A DNA stretch of 64,000 nucleotides from Rhinopithecus roxellana (taxonomy: Eukaryota; Chordata; Mammalia; Primates; Cercopithecidae). The position numbers and the translations under genes were made by a program. Shown piece by piece: positions 22,493-34,442 of this stretch (the stretch's first letter is position 1; each line of letters opens with the position of its first letter). Below the pieces are notes generated by a model. That model searched no databases. It saw only the letters and a list, made by a program, of their open reading frames with translations, and was not told where the DNA came from. The stretch covers positions 40,650,235 to 40,714,234 of the forward strand of contig NC_044555.1 of assembly GCF_007565055.1 (NCBI RefSeq). The letters run 5' to 3'.

Positions 22493-23596
22493 TAGAAGAA
22501 CAGAATATTAAGGATGGAGTTCTTTAACTGGTTTTGGGGTTTCTGGAGTTGGCTGCTTAATATGATTAAGCCCCCAAATGCTAAGAACTCTACTTCTAAT
22601 AGTATGGAGAACACTGATAATCCTTTGCCTGAACTGTTTGGAGTTACGCAAAATAAATGCATTTGACACTCCTGATTCATTACCTGTGAGAGGCAAGGAG
22701 TTTAGTGACTCTATACATAATACCTTTGTCCATATGTGGAGAACCAAAGAACATAATGAAGCTGGTTGACTGCTCCTAAGTTCAGTGGACAAAGTGATAA
22801 AAGAAAATGATAAACTCAGATTCTGTATCCGGACTTCAGAAGCAGATACAGAGCTTCAAGTCTAAGACTGCCCTCAGTGAGAGCCTTATCTCCTCTAGAG
22901 AAATAACTGGAACTATGGAAAAAACAGACACAAGCTATTATGCAAGTGTCTGACCTGCAACAAAAGGTTCCCAAACAGCTTTGCCAGGTGTCCACTGATA
23001 AAGTGAGAGCATTGATTGGAAGAGAATGGGAACCTGCATCTTAGAAATGGGGATGTGTAGGAGGAGACTGATGAATCTGGGGGCACTGAGTTTGAAAACT
23101 CTGAACCTTTCTTGCCAGAAGATACAGCTTCCCCATCCCCTCCTTGACCCATGCTGCCATAAACCTTTCCACCTTTGTCTGAGCAGATAAACCCTTCACT
23201 GCCTGAGGCAACAGTGATGACCTCTCCTGAGGCAGTTGCCAGGTCAGATAATGTTGATTCTCCTTAAGAGCCACCCCCAACACCCCTGTTTGCTTCTAAA
23301 CCTATAACTAAAGTCCTGGAGGGTCACTAGAGGTGAAGTTAAGATTGTGACCCATGAGGAGGTACGCTATGCTTGAAAAGAACTGCTTGAGTTTTCTAAT
23401 TTATATAAACAAATCTGGAGAACAGACATGAGACTAGATATTAAGGGTGTGGAATGATGGTAGAAGGAACATAGAGTTGGATCAGGCTGAATTTATTTAT
23501 TTGGGCCCACTAAGTAGGGACTCTGCCTTTGATGTTGTAGCTTGGGGAGTTAAAAAAAGGTTCTAATAGTTAATTTCTTGGTTAGGTGAAATACAG

Positions 23597-23896
23597 ATTA
23601 AAAGGTGGCCCACTGTGAGTGAGCTGGAAATGCCTGATCTCCCTAGGTTTAATGTAGAGAAGCGGATCCAAAGGCTTAAGGAGATTGGAATAGTGGAGTG
23701 GAGTAGTAATTTTAGACCTACTCATCCCAGCTTGGAGGGTCCAGAATACATACCCTTGACCAATACCTTGCAAAATAGATTTGTGAGGGCAGCACTTGAA
23801 TCTTTGAAGAGCCCTGTAATTGCTTTTCTCTGTAAGTCAGATCTAATGGTGGGAACCATAGTCGTTCAACTACAAAATTTAAATACAATGGAATAA
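23597..23896 (+). pseudogene. ERVL gag remnant
   Basis: An open stretch of about 93 codons (from 23615) with no stop, rich in charged residues and containing a Pro-Asp-Leu-Pro-Arg-Phe block, lies in the gag position of the ERVL interior between primer site and protease. Both flanks are interrupted by stops. I infer gag from position and style only. Confidence 0.5.
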
Positions 23897-24233
23897 TTGG
23901 ATCCCGAGGTGGCCAGGGCCAAGTGGCAGTATTCAGCCATCAAAGGCAAGGTGGGTGTAACTACCATAATCAACAGCAGAGGCAAAGCTGCAATCAGAAT
24001 TATCTCACTCATGTGGAGCTGTGGCATTGACTAATTAATCAGTGTTCCTATAAGTGAAATTAATAGGAAGCCTTCTAGATTGCCACTTAATTTATACAAA
24101 CAAAACTTCTAGGTCGAATGGACAATAGACTAATTTGAATTATAAAAACAGAATCACAGCCTCTCGATCAATTTCCAGACTCAAGCCAGTTTACAAACCA
24201 GAACCCCTTGAATGAAGGGGAGGCCAGGTCCCC

Positions 24234-24470
24234 TTGAGGAAGGACCCCACTACATTACCAACAATTTATGCAGTGAATCTTTCTCCAACCCTTCTGCAAG
24301 GAGACCTCTGGCCTTTTACCAGGGTAACTGTGCACTGGGGAAAGGGAAATGATCGGCAATATATGGAAGTACTGGACACTGGCTCTCAGCTTACGTTGTT
24401 TCCAGGGGATCCAAAATGTCACTGTGGTCCTCCAGTTGAAAGTAGGGGCTTATGGAGGACAGATAATTAA
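24234..24470 (+). pseudogene. ERVL protease remnant
   Basis: A 78-codon frame holds the retroviral aspartic-protease active-site triplet Asp-Thr-Gly followed by Ser (Asp codon at 24375-24377) with the hydrophobic beta strand before it. In the next part (24480-24603), in other frames, the expected Gly-rich flap-like and Ile-Gly-Ile-Asp segments can be seen. A frame break after residue 78 and loss of the downstream pol make it inactive. Confidence 0.65.
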
Positions 24471-24603
24471 TGGAGTTTTAGTTCAGGTCTGACTTACAGT
24501 GGGTCCAGTTGGTCTCCAGACTCTTCCTGTGGTCATTTCCCCAGTGCCAGAATGCATAATTGGTATAGACATACTTAGCAGCTGGCAGAACCCCTACAGA
24601 CAC

Positions 24604-24849
24604 CCTATTAAACTATACTGGAATACTTGGCAAACCATATGTAGTAGAATGATACTGTATCCTCATCTCTAACCTTATAAAATAAGTCAACTCAAAATGG
24701 ATCAAAGACTTAAATCTAAGACTTGAAACCATAAAAATTCCAGAAGACAACATCAGAAAAACTCTTCTAGCCATTGGCTTAGGCAAAGAGTTTATGACCA
24801 AGAACCCAAAAGCAAGTGCAACAAAAAGATAGTGGAGGCCTAATTAGAC
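24604..24849 (+). mobile_element. Inverted 5' part of the split twin-primed L1
   Basis: Sense-strand ORF2 C-terminal region, from CCCTATTAAACTATACTGGA to CCTAATTAGAC. It is the ORF2 segment directly upstream of what the antisense part (20979-22006) covers. It ends at the TSD AAAATTATTT (24850-24859). Confidence 0.72.
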
Positions 24850-24859
24850 AAAATTATTT

Positions 24860-25786
24860 TAATGTGTCAATAAAAGCTTTCAACTTATTTTTCTCTATCC
24901 TTGTAAGCATATATATATATATTTTCAAATGTATATCATTTGATCTTGGTTACTTCATGAGAAATAATCCTGACAAATATTCACCAGGGAAAAAAAAGCA
25001 AACAAAGCAAAAGCAGCCATTCAAAAATACTATTCAGTAACTGTGGCAACCATTAAATATCAGTGGTCAGGAAGCTTTGGGCCAGATGAGCACACAGTTT
25101 TACCCATGGTGCAACACAGAAATTGGCTGAGAGATGACAATGTGTTGATGGAACAAAAGCTAGCACTTATGACTGAACAACTGGATAAGCAACCTGAGGA
25201 GGCATCTCTGCTCCATGGCTAGAACTTGAACGTGTATCTTAGAAACTCGATGATTCATCAATTTAGTTACGATTGATGATGTTATAGCCTTCATTATCAG
25301 CATCATTATTGTGTGACTGATGTCATTGTTTACATCATTTCACAAAGAGCTAATATTGTGACACAAACTGCATTAAGTTCTTTACACATATAATCTAATT
25401 TAATCCTACAGCAACCCCATTAAAATGAAGTCTTTCAAACTTGAAAATGAGAGTTTGAGAGACTGAAAAAAGAAAATCCTGAAGAGGTACTATCATTTCA
25501 ATTCTGTATTCCCCACAAAAATATTTGTGTCAAGTTCAAAAAAATCAAGGAATTTAGCAAACAAATGATTTTCTTCTGTCAGAAAACCCCTACAAGTTAT
25601 TCAGTGGATGTAGATAAAGTGTGAATTTTAGTGAATGGTATTGCACATGTTATTATAGATAAATTCAGTGATTTGGCTGGTAATTCCTTTCCCTTATGCA
25701 TATAGAAAACATCTTGCTAGAATTGTGATAGGAACAAATATTAAAGATGTCAAGCTTACACATGATTCTAGAAGAAAAAATCTATT
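24860..25786. other. Mostly unassigned sequence
   Basis: No gene is recognisable. A short AT microsatellite lies near 24908-24921, and a decayed MIR at about 25335-25475. Confidence 0.5.
25335..25475 (+). mobile_element. MIR SINE fragment
   Basis: The series GTTCTTTACACATATAATCT, AATTTAATCCTACAGCAACC, then AACTTGAAAATGAGAG matches the ordered MIR core (CTTTACATGCATTATCTCATTTAATCCT and following). It is diverged. Confidence 0.65.
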
Positions 25787-25804
25787 AAGAATATATGGGT
25801 GGTT

Positions 25805-26109
25805 GGCCGGGCGCGGTGGCTCAAGCCTGTAATCCCAGCACTTTGGGAGGCCGAGACAGGCGGATCACAAGGTCAGGAGATCGAGACCATCCTGGCGAAC
25901 ACAGTGAAACCCCGTCTCTACTAAAAATACAAAAAACTAGCCGGGCGAGGTGGCGGGCGCCTGTAGTCCCAGCTACTTGGGAGGCTGAGGCAGGAGAATG
26001 GTGGGAACCCGGGAGGCGGAGCTTGCAGTGAGCTGAGATCCGGCCACTGCACTCCAGCCTGGGCGACAGAGCAAGACTCCGCCTCAAAAAAAAAAAAAAA
26101 AAAAAAAAA
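25805..26109 (+). mobile_element. Young Old World monkey AluY (YR type), sense
   Basis: A full-length Alu from GGCCGGGCGCGGTGGCTCAA to a 24-A tail, with few differences from consensus. AAGAATATATGGGTGGT flanks it at 25787-25803 and 26108-26124: a perfect 17-bp TSD. CTCAAGCCTG, AACTAGCCGGGCGAGGTGG and GAGATCCGGCCACTGCACTC are diagnostic of the cercopithecoid AluY expansion. Insertion polymorphism within the species is possible. Confidence 0.96.
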
Positions 26110-26298
26110 GAATATATGGGTGGTCAAGGTCTTAATGAATGTATAGTGAATGCAGAAATAGTATCTCAAAAATGCTTGCTCATAATTTTGAATATAAAAC
26201 TTTACTTTTATCTAAACATAGATGATCAAAATGGATCTATCTTCCAGTAATATGAATGAGTGTGTATTAAACTGATGGAAAATGCTCACGTTCATTTG

Positions 26299-28880
26299 TG
26301 TCTTAGTCCATTTGTACTGCTCTAACAAAGTACTTGAGACTCGGTGTTGTGGGAAGTCAGGGACCCCGAACGGAGGGACCAGCTGAAGCCATGGCAGAAG
26401 AACATAAATTGTGAAGATTTCATGGACATTTATTAGTTCCCCAAATTAATACTTTTTAATTTCTTACGCCCGTCTTGACTGCAATTTCTGAACATGAATT
26501 GCGAAGATTTCATGGACACTTATCACTTCCCCAGTCAATACCCTTGTGATTTCCTATGCTTGTCTTTACTCTTAGTTCCCTCATCTTTGTGAGCTGAGGA
26601 GGATTATGTCACCCAGGACCCTGTGATGATTGTGTTAACTGCACAAATTGTTGGTAGAGTATGTGTGCTTGAACAATATGAAATCTGGGCACCTTGAAAA
26701 AAGAACAGGATAACAGCAATGTTCAGGAAACGAGAGAACCTTAAACTCTGACTGCCGGTGAGCTAGGTGGAACAGAGCCATATTTCTCTTCTTTCAAAAG
26801 CAAATAGAAATATTGCTGATTTTTTTTTTTTTTTTTCCAGCAAGGAACATCCCTGAGATAAGAGTGGCCCCTGAGGGTAGGCCTCTGAAATGGCCCCTTT
26901 GGGTGCTGATGTCTTTTATGGTTGAAGACGAAGGGATGAAATAAGCCCTGGTCTCCTGTAGTGCTCCCAGGCTTATTAGGACAAGGAAATTCATGCCTAA
27001 TAAATTTTGGTCAGACAGGTTGTCTGCTCTTAAACCCTGTCTCCTGATAAGATGTTATCAATGACAATGTGTGCCCAAAACTTCATTAGCAATTCTAATT
27101 TCACCCCGTCCTGTGATCTCACCCTGCCTCCATTTGCTTTGTGATATTTTATTACCTTGTGAAGCATGTGATCTCTGTAACCCACACCCTATTCGCACAC
27201 TCCCTCCCCTTTTGAAAATCGCTACTAAAAACTTGCTGGTTTTACAGCTCAGGGAGCATCATGGAACCTGCCAACATGTGATGTCTCCCCTGGACACTCA
27301 GCTTTGAAATTTTTCTCTCATATTCTTGTTTTATTTCTCAGACCAGCCGACGCTTAGGGAAATAGAAAAGAACTCACGTTGAATATCGGGGGTGGGGTTT
27401 TCCCCAATAACTCGGTAATCATAAAGAACATAGATTTATATTCTCAGAACTCTGGAGCCTGGAAAGACTAAGATCAAGGTTTCAGCAGGTTCAGTTTTCT
27501 GGTTAGAGCTTCTTCCAAAGAAGTCAGAAGAGCATGTTAACCTAACACTGTTAGGCCACTTTTAAAGGGACCTTAAATTCCACTAACAGGGTAGCAGGCT
27601 CCATGGCATAATCATATAATAAAGGTCCCATCTATTAATATTGTCAACACCCAAATTTTGGAGAAGACACATTCAAACAATAATATCCATCCCTGGCTTC
27701 CCAAAATTCTTGTCCTTCTCACTTGCAAAATACATTTATTCCATTTAGTCCCAAAATTCTTAACTAATTTCAACATCAACTTTAAAGTCTAAGTCCAACA
27801 TCTTAGCTAAATATCATATGAGGTCCACTCAAGATACAATTCATCCTGAGGAAAACCTCCAACTGTGAGCCTATAAAATGAAACAAGCTATGTCTTTCTA
27901 AAATACAGTGGCAGTATAGGCCAAGAACAGATATTTCCATTCCAAAAGGGAGACATAGGAAAGGTCAAAGGAGAAACAGGTCCTAGGTTAGTCCAAAACA
28001 CAAGGCAAAAATTATTAAATCTTGAGGCTTGAATAATCTTTGTGCCACGTTCCACCTTCCATACAAATTGGAGTGAGGGCAGGGTCCTTAAGGCTCCAGG
28101 TAAACTCACCCCTTTGTTGGACACAGCCCATGACACAACTCTCACAGGTTGCAGTGAGATACCTGTGGCTCTCCCAAGCTGGCATTGTGTGTTGGTGGCT
28201 CTAGAGGTCTGGGGTCTCAGGAGTGGCCCTAATCCCACAGCTCCACTCTAAGTATTGCTCTAGAGAGCTTTCTGCAACAACTCTGCTCTGGTGGCAGGTC
28301 TCTGCCCAGGCCCCAAAACTGTCTGAGGCATTATTTGACATTTAAGTGGACTATGCCATGCCTCTACAGCTCATGCATTCTGTGCACTTGTAAAATTGGC
28401 ACCACATGGAGTTAGCACCCCATTAGCACCAAATTACCACCAATGTGCATTACTGTGCCTTCTGAAGTGCTAGCCTCAGCCATGCCTGGGCCCACTTGAA
28501 CTACAATTGGGGCAAGGAGCACTAGGCCAGAATGCAGGAAACAAAGACCTAAGGCAACTTTGTGGCCCAGAAGTAGATCATCTTTGAATGATTTAGCACC
28601 AACTTAAGCACAAACATGTACTGCATAATGTGTGATAGTGTTGTTCCCTTTTAAGATCAAAGAGCCAGCAGTTTCTATTGTCTGGTGAAGGCTACTTTCC
28701 TCTTCTAAAGTAATATGGAAGAGTAAGCTAGACAAACACTGCATAAAGCCTCTTTTACAAGAGTCTTAATCCCATCCTCAAGGAAGCAGCACTCATGGCC
28801 TAATGACCTCTTAAATATCCTACCCGTTAATAAATTCTGCAACTCCTGAATTTAGGAGGGGAAACATTTAAACCATAGAA
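26299..28880 (-). mobile_element. MLT1-type MaLR provirus, antisense, split by MER11
   Basis: In reverse orientation it shows one LTR (about 26299-26338 and 27410-27690, starting TGTCTTAGTCCATTTG), MaLR-type internal sequence (about 27691-28655), and a second partial LTR (about 28656-28880, ending in AAACCATAGAA). The MER11 solo LTR at 26345-27409 interrupts the first LTR. Open frames near 27888-28251 lie in the internal part and are not genes. No TSD was found. Confidence 0.75.
26345..27409 (+). mobile_element. MER11 solo LTR (HERVK11/HML-8)
   Basis: A 1065-bp LTR starting TGTTGTGGGAAGTCAGGGAC, with the duplicated GTGAAGATTTCATGGACA motif typical of MER11 (near 26411; the second copy has GCGAAG, near 26499), and ending near GGGGTTTTCCCCAATA. 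ACTCGG at 26339-26344 and 27410-27415 is a perfect 6-bp TSD. MER11 LTRs are known in primates as sources of enhancer activity. It lies inside the MLT1 LTR and dates after it. Confidence 0.95.
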
Positions 28881-29586
28881 ATCTATATATCAGTATCTCT
28901 TCCTGTGATTATGTCAATTTTTAAATGTAAACCAATATGAGAAGAAACAGCCAAATAATAGTCAAAGGGCAGCTTGAGACTAGGATTTATTTGCTAAACA
29001 TGGAAAGCCTACTTGAAACAAAAATAGGATATGCTGAATAGACAGTCTTACACCAATCAAATTGAAATACCCAGAAAAATGATAGAGTATTTCAAGGAGA
29101 AATACTGCTTACATTATTATGCAGTGATAAGACTTCTCAGTGTAGTTTTTTTATTCAAAGATTCTTACTTAGCATAGGTGTGGAGTTAATATATTTACCT
29201 AGCATTGTCTCAAGAAAAGGGTGTCATGGAAAATATATTTTAAGAGCTATGTACTCATAGATCAGAAACAAAAATCTACCATCTCAATATATCAACAAAC
29301 TTTCATTTAGTGACAAACATCATTAGAAAATGATTACTTTCAGATAACATTTTCAGTGCTAAAATTTCAAGAAGTGTGTTTGTAAATATTAATAGTAAAT
29401 TAAACTTTAAGGTGATAAACTACAATATTTTGAGGACTTACTAATGAATATAGAGAGGTTATAGCTATCAATATTTTAAAATAAGTCATTCTGTAATATT
29501 TGCAAATTAAAATTATTGCTATTCATAAAAGAAGAAATATATGCCTAGGCTTCGGCAAATGATGTTTTTCTTTTACTCATGCTAAT
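28881..29586. other. Unassigned AT-rich sequence
   Basis: No gene and no recognisable transposon. It is the pre-insertion flank of the L1 that begins at 29598. Confidence 0.5.
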
Positions 29587-29756
29587 GTACTGCACTCTTT
29601 TTTTTTTTTTTTTTAATACTTTAAGTTCTAGGGTACATGTGTACAACATGCAGGTTTGTTACATATGTATACATGTGCCATGTTGGTGTGCTGCACCCAT
29701 TAACTCATCAGCACCCATCAACTCATCATTTACACCAGGTATAACTCCCAATGCCA

Positions 29757-29790
29757 TCCCTCCCCCCTCCCCTCCCCTCCCCCTCCCCAC
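29757..29790 (-). repeat. G-rich tract of the L1 3'UTR
   Basis: On the + strand this reads as successive C runs (6, 4, 4, 5 and 4) separated by single Ts, so the minus (L1 sense) strand has at least five G runs of four or more. It is the polypurine tract of L1 3'UTRs and has strong G-quadruplex potential. Confidence 0.8.
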
Positions 29791-29843
29791 AATCGGCCCT
29801 GGTGTGTGATGTTCCCCTTCCTGTGTCCAAGTGATCTCATTGT

Positions 29844-32800
29844 TCAATTCCCACCTATGAATGAGAACATGCGGTGTTTGATTTTCTGTTCTTGTGATAG
29901 TTTGCTGAGAATGATGGTTTCCAGCTGCATCCATGTCCCTACAAAGGACACGAACTCATCCTTTTTCATGGCTGCAGAGTATTCCATGGTGTATATGTGC
30001 CACATTTTCTTAATCCAGTATGTCACTGATGGACATTTGGGTTGATTCCAAGTCTTTGCTACTGTGAATAGTGCTGCAATAAACATATGTGTGCATGTGT
30101 CTTTCTAGCAGCATGATTTATAATCCTTTGGGTATATACCCAGTAATGGGATGGCTGGGTCAAATGGTATTTCTAGCTGTAGATCCTTGAGGAATCGCCA
30201 CACTGTTTTCCACAATGGTTGAACTAGTTTACAATCCCACCAACAGTGTAGAAGTGTTCCTATTTCTCCACATCTTCTTCAGCACCTGTTTCCTGACTTT
30301 TTAATGATTGCCATTCTAACTGGTGTGAGATGGTATCTCATTGTGGTTTTGATTTGCATTTCTCTGATGGCGAGTGATGATGAGCATTTTTTCATGTGTC
30401 TGTTGGCTGTATGCTTATGTCCTGAATGGTATCACCTAGGTTTTCTTCTAGGGTTTTTATGTTATTAGGTCTAACATTTAAGTCTCTAATCCATCTTGAA
30501 TTAATTTTCATATAAGGAATAAGGAAAGGATCCAGTTTCAGCTTTCTACTTATGGCTAGCACCATTTATTAAATAGGGAATCCTTTCTCCATTTCTTATT
30601 TTTGTCAGGTTTGTCAAAGATCAGATGGTTGTAGATGTATGGCATTATTTCTGAGACTTCTGTTCTGTTCTATTGGTCTATATCTCCATTTTGGTATCAG
30701 TGCCATGCTATTTTGGTTACTGTAGCCTTGTAGTATAGTTTGAAGTCAGGTAGAGTGATGCCTCCAGCTTTGTTCTTTTGGCTTAGGATTGTCTTGGCAA
30801 TGTGGACTCTCTTTTGGTACCATATGAACTTTAAAGCAGTTTTTTTCCAATTCTGTGAAGAAAGTCATTGGTAGCTTCATGGGAATGGCATTGAATCTAT
30901 AAATAACCTTGGGCAGTATGGCCATTTTCACAATATTGACTCTTCTATCCATGAGCATGATATGTTCTTCCATTTGTTTGTGTCCTCTTTGATTTCACTG
31001 AGCAGTGGTTTGTACTTCTCCTTGAAGAGGTTCTTTACATCCCTTGTAAGTTGAATTTCAAGGTATTTTACTCTCTTTGAAGCTATTGTGAATGGGAGTT
31101 TATTCATGATTTGGCTCTCTGTTTGTCTGTTACTAGTGCATAAGAATGCTTGTGATTTTTGCACATTGATTTTGTATCCTGAGATTTGCTGAAGTTGCTT
31201 ATCAGCTTAAGGAGATTTGGGGCTGAGACAATGGGGTTTTCTAAATATACAATCATGTCATCTGCAAACAGGGACAATTTGACTTCTTCTTTTCCTAACT
31301 GGATACCCTTGATTTCTTTCTCTTGCCTGATTGCCCTAGCCAGAACTTCCAACACTATGTTGAATAGGAGTGGTGAGAGAGGGCATCCCTGTCTTGTGCC
31401 AGTTTTCAAAGGGAATGCTTCCAGTTTTTGCCCATTCAGTATGATACTGACTGTGGGTTTGTTATAAATAGCTCTTATTATTTTGAGATACATTCCATCA
31501 ATACCAAATTTATTGAGAGTATTTAGCATGAAGGGCTGTTGAATTTTGTCAAAGGCCTTTTCTGCATCTATTGAGACAATCATGTGGTTCTTGTCTTTGG
31601 TTCTGTTTATATGCTGGATTACGTTGATTGATTTGCGAATGTTGAACCAGCCTTGCATCCCAGGGATGAAGCCCACTTGATCATGGTGGATAAGCTTTTT
31701 GATGTGCTGCTGAATCCGGTTTGCAAGTATTTTATTGAGGATTTTTGGATCGATGTTCATCAGGGATATTGGTCTAAAATTCTGTTTTTTTGTTGTGTCT
31801 CTGCCAGGCTTTGGTATCAGGATGATGTTGGCCTCGTAAAATGAGTTAGGGAGGATTCCCTCTTTTTCTATTGATTGGAATAGTTTCAGAAGGAATGGTA
31901 CCAGCTCCTCCTTGTACCTCAGGTAGAATTCGGCTGTGAATCCGTCTGGTCCTGGACTTCTTTTGGTTGGTAGGCTATTAATTATTGCCTCAATTTCAGA
32001 GCCTGCTATTGGTCTATTCAGGGATTCAACTTCTTCCTGGTTTAGTCTTGGGAGAGTGTAAGTGTCCAGGAAATTATCCATTTCTTCTAGGTTTTCTAGT
32101 TGATTTGTGTAGAGGTGTTTATAGTATTCTCTGATGGTAGTTTGTATTACTGTGTGGTTGGTGGTGATATCCCCTTTATCATTTTTTGTTGCTTCTATTT
32201 GATTCTTCTCTCTTTTCTTCTTTATTAGTCTTGCTAGTTGTCTATCAATATTGTTGATCTTTTCAAAAAACCAGCTCCTGGATTCATTGATGTTTTGGAG
32301 GGTTTTTTGTGTGTCTATCTCCTTCAGTTCTGCTCTGATCTTAGTTATTTCTTGCCTTCTGCTAGCTTTTGAATATGTTTGCTCTTGCTTCTCTAGTTCT
32401 TTCAATTGTGATGTTAGAGTGTCAGTTTTAGATCTTTCAAGCTTTCTCTTGTGGGCATTTAGTGCTATAAATTTCCCTCTACACACTGCTTTAAATGTGT
32501 CCCAGAGATTCTGGTATGTTGTATCTTTGTTCTCATTGGTTTCAAAGAACATCTTTATTTCTGCCTTCATTTTATTATGTACCCAGTAGTCATTCAGGAG
32601 CAGGTTGTTCAGTTTCCATGTAGTTGAGTGGTTTTGGTTGAATTTCTTACTCCTGAGTTCTAGTTCAATTGCACTGTGGTCTGAGAGACAGTTTGTTATA
32701 ATTTCTGTTCTTGTACGTTTGCTGAGGAGTGCTTTACTTCCAACTATGTGGTCAGTTTTGGAATAAGTGTGATGTGGTGCTGAGAAGAATGTATATTCTG

Positions 32801-33362
32801 TTGATTTGGGGTGGAGAGTTCTATAGATGTCTATTAGGTCCACTTGGTGCAGAGTTGAGTTCAATTCCTAGATATCCTTGTTAACTTTCTGTCTCGTTGA
32901 TCTGTCTAATGTTGACAGTGGGGTGTTGAAGTCTCCCATTATTATTGTATGGCAGTCTAAGTCTCTTTGTAAGTCTCTAAGGACTTGCTTTATGAATCTG
33001 GGTGCTCCTGTATTTGGTGCATGTATATTTAGGATAGTTAGCTCTTCCTGTTGAATTGATCCCTTTACCATTATGTAATGGCCTTCTTTGTTTCTTTTGA
33101 TCTTTGATGGTTTAAAGTCTAGTTTATCAAAGACTAGGATTGCAACCCCTGCATTTTTTTGTTCTCCATTTGCTTGGTAGATCTTCCTCCATCCCTTTAT
33201 TTTGAGCCTATGTGTGTCTCTGCATGTGAGATGCATCTCCTGAATACAGCAGACTGATGGGTCTTGACTCTTTATCCAGTTTGCCAGTCTGTGTCTTTTA
33301 ATTGGACCATTTAGTCCGGTTACATTTAAGGTTAATATTATGTGTGAACTTGATCCTGTCAT
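29844..33362 (-). pseudogene. L1 ORF2 (endonuclease and reverse transcriptase), disrupted
   Basis: ORF2p nicks target DNA and reverse-transcribes L1 RNA. The endonuclease frame (33362-32868) retains a Glu in a CCIQE block and the GDFNTP motif, and the SDHSA motif follows in the next frame; these are APE-type catalytic motifs. A TAG at 32870-32868 interrupts the endonuclease. The same frame continues as 586 codons (32864-31104) with the RT palm, including the FADD catalytic motif (both Asp at 31262-31257). A 1-bp deletion near 31187 then shifts the frame, and about 300 bp are missing near 30406-30416. The span is 3519 bp against about 3.8 kb for an intact ORF2. Confidence 0.95.
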
Positions 33363-33425
33363 TGTGATATTAGCTGGTTATTTTGCTCGTTAGTTGATTC
33401 AGTTTCTTCCTAGCCTCGATGGTCT

Positions 33426-34442
33426 TTACATTTTGGCATGTTTTTGCAATGGCTGGTACCGGTTGTTCCTTTTCATGTTTAGTGCTTCCTTCAGGGTCTC
33501 TTGTAGGGCAGGCCTGGTGGTGACAAAATCTCTAAGCATTTGCTTGTCTGCAAAGGAGTTTATTTCTCCTTCACTTATGAAACTTAGTTTGGCTGGATAT
33601 GAAATTCTGGGTTGAAAATTCTTTTCTTTAAGAATGTTGAATACTGGCCCCCACTCTCTTCTGGCTTGTAGAGTTTCTGCTGAGAGATCTGCTGTTAGTC
33701 TGATGGGCTTCCCTTTGTGGGTAACCTGACCTTTCTCTCTGGCTGCCCTTAACATTTTTCCTTCATTTCAACTTTGGTGAATCTGACAATTATGTGTCTT
33801 GGAGTTGCTCTTCTCGAGGAGTATCTTTGTGGCATTCTCTGTATTTCCTGAATTTGAATGTTGGCCTGCCTTACTAGGTTGGGGAAGTTCTCCTGGATGA
33901 TATCCTGAATAGTGTTTTCCAACTTGGTTCCATTTTCCCCCTCACTTTCAGGCACACCAGTCAGAGGTATATTTGCTCTTTTCACATAATCCCATATTTC
34001 TTGGAGGCTTTGTTCATTTCTTTTTCCTCTTTTTCTCTCTAGACTTCTCTTCTTGCATCATTTCATTGATGTGATCTTCAATCATTGATACTCTTTCTTC
34101 CAGTTGATCGAGTGGGTTACTGAAGCTTGTGCATTTGTCACGTTATTCTCATGCCATGGTTTTTATCTCTATCAGTTCATTTATGGCCTTCTCTGCATTG
34201 ATTATTCTTGTTATCCATTCTTCCATTCTTTTTTCAAGATTTTTAGTTTCTTTTCACTGGGTACATAGTTGTTCCTTTAGCTCTGAGAAGTTTGATCGAC
34301 CGAAGCTGCCTTCTCTCAACTAGTCAAAGTCATTCTCCGTCCAGCTTTGATCCGTTGCTGGCAATGAGCTGCGTTCCTTTGGAGGGGGAGATGCATTCTG
34401 TTTTTTTGAATTTCCAGCTTTTCTGCCCTGCTTTTTCCCCAT
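33426..34442 (-). pseudogene. L1 ORF1 (RNA-binding protein), disrupted
   Basis: ORF1p is the trimeric RNA chaperone that coats L1 RNA. The ATG codon is at 34442-34440 with a Lys-rich start. The frame stops at TAG (34322-34320) after about 40 codons, because Gly-Glu-type sequence ending in Asp is followed by a Glu-to-stop change. The coiled-coil part (about 34300-33990) is out of frame. The RRM and C-terminal domain remain in two overlapping frames (33985-33749 and 33755-33426) separated by a frameshift near 33750. Total span 1017 bp is normal for ORF1 (338 codons). Confidence 0.9.

Larger units (their letters stand above)
22493..24603 (+). mobile_element. ERVL internal region, 3'-truncated
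   Basis: Degenerate gag and protease sequence follows the primer site. It ends near 24603 inside the protease-to-RT part and abuts the interrupted L1. The rest of pol and the 3' LTR are missing. Since the L1 resumes where it left off, the deletion ended at or near the original 3' integration border. Confidence 0.75.

Noticed and set aside
27888..28251. Overlapping frames on both strands as genes
   Set aside because: They lie in the antisense MLT1 interior and show no protein-like features.
31104..32864. 586-codon minus-strand frame as a host gene
   Set aside because: It is the RT part of L1 ORF2, inside an element with poly(A) tail and TSD.
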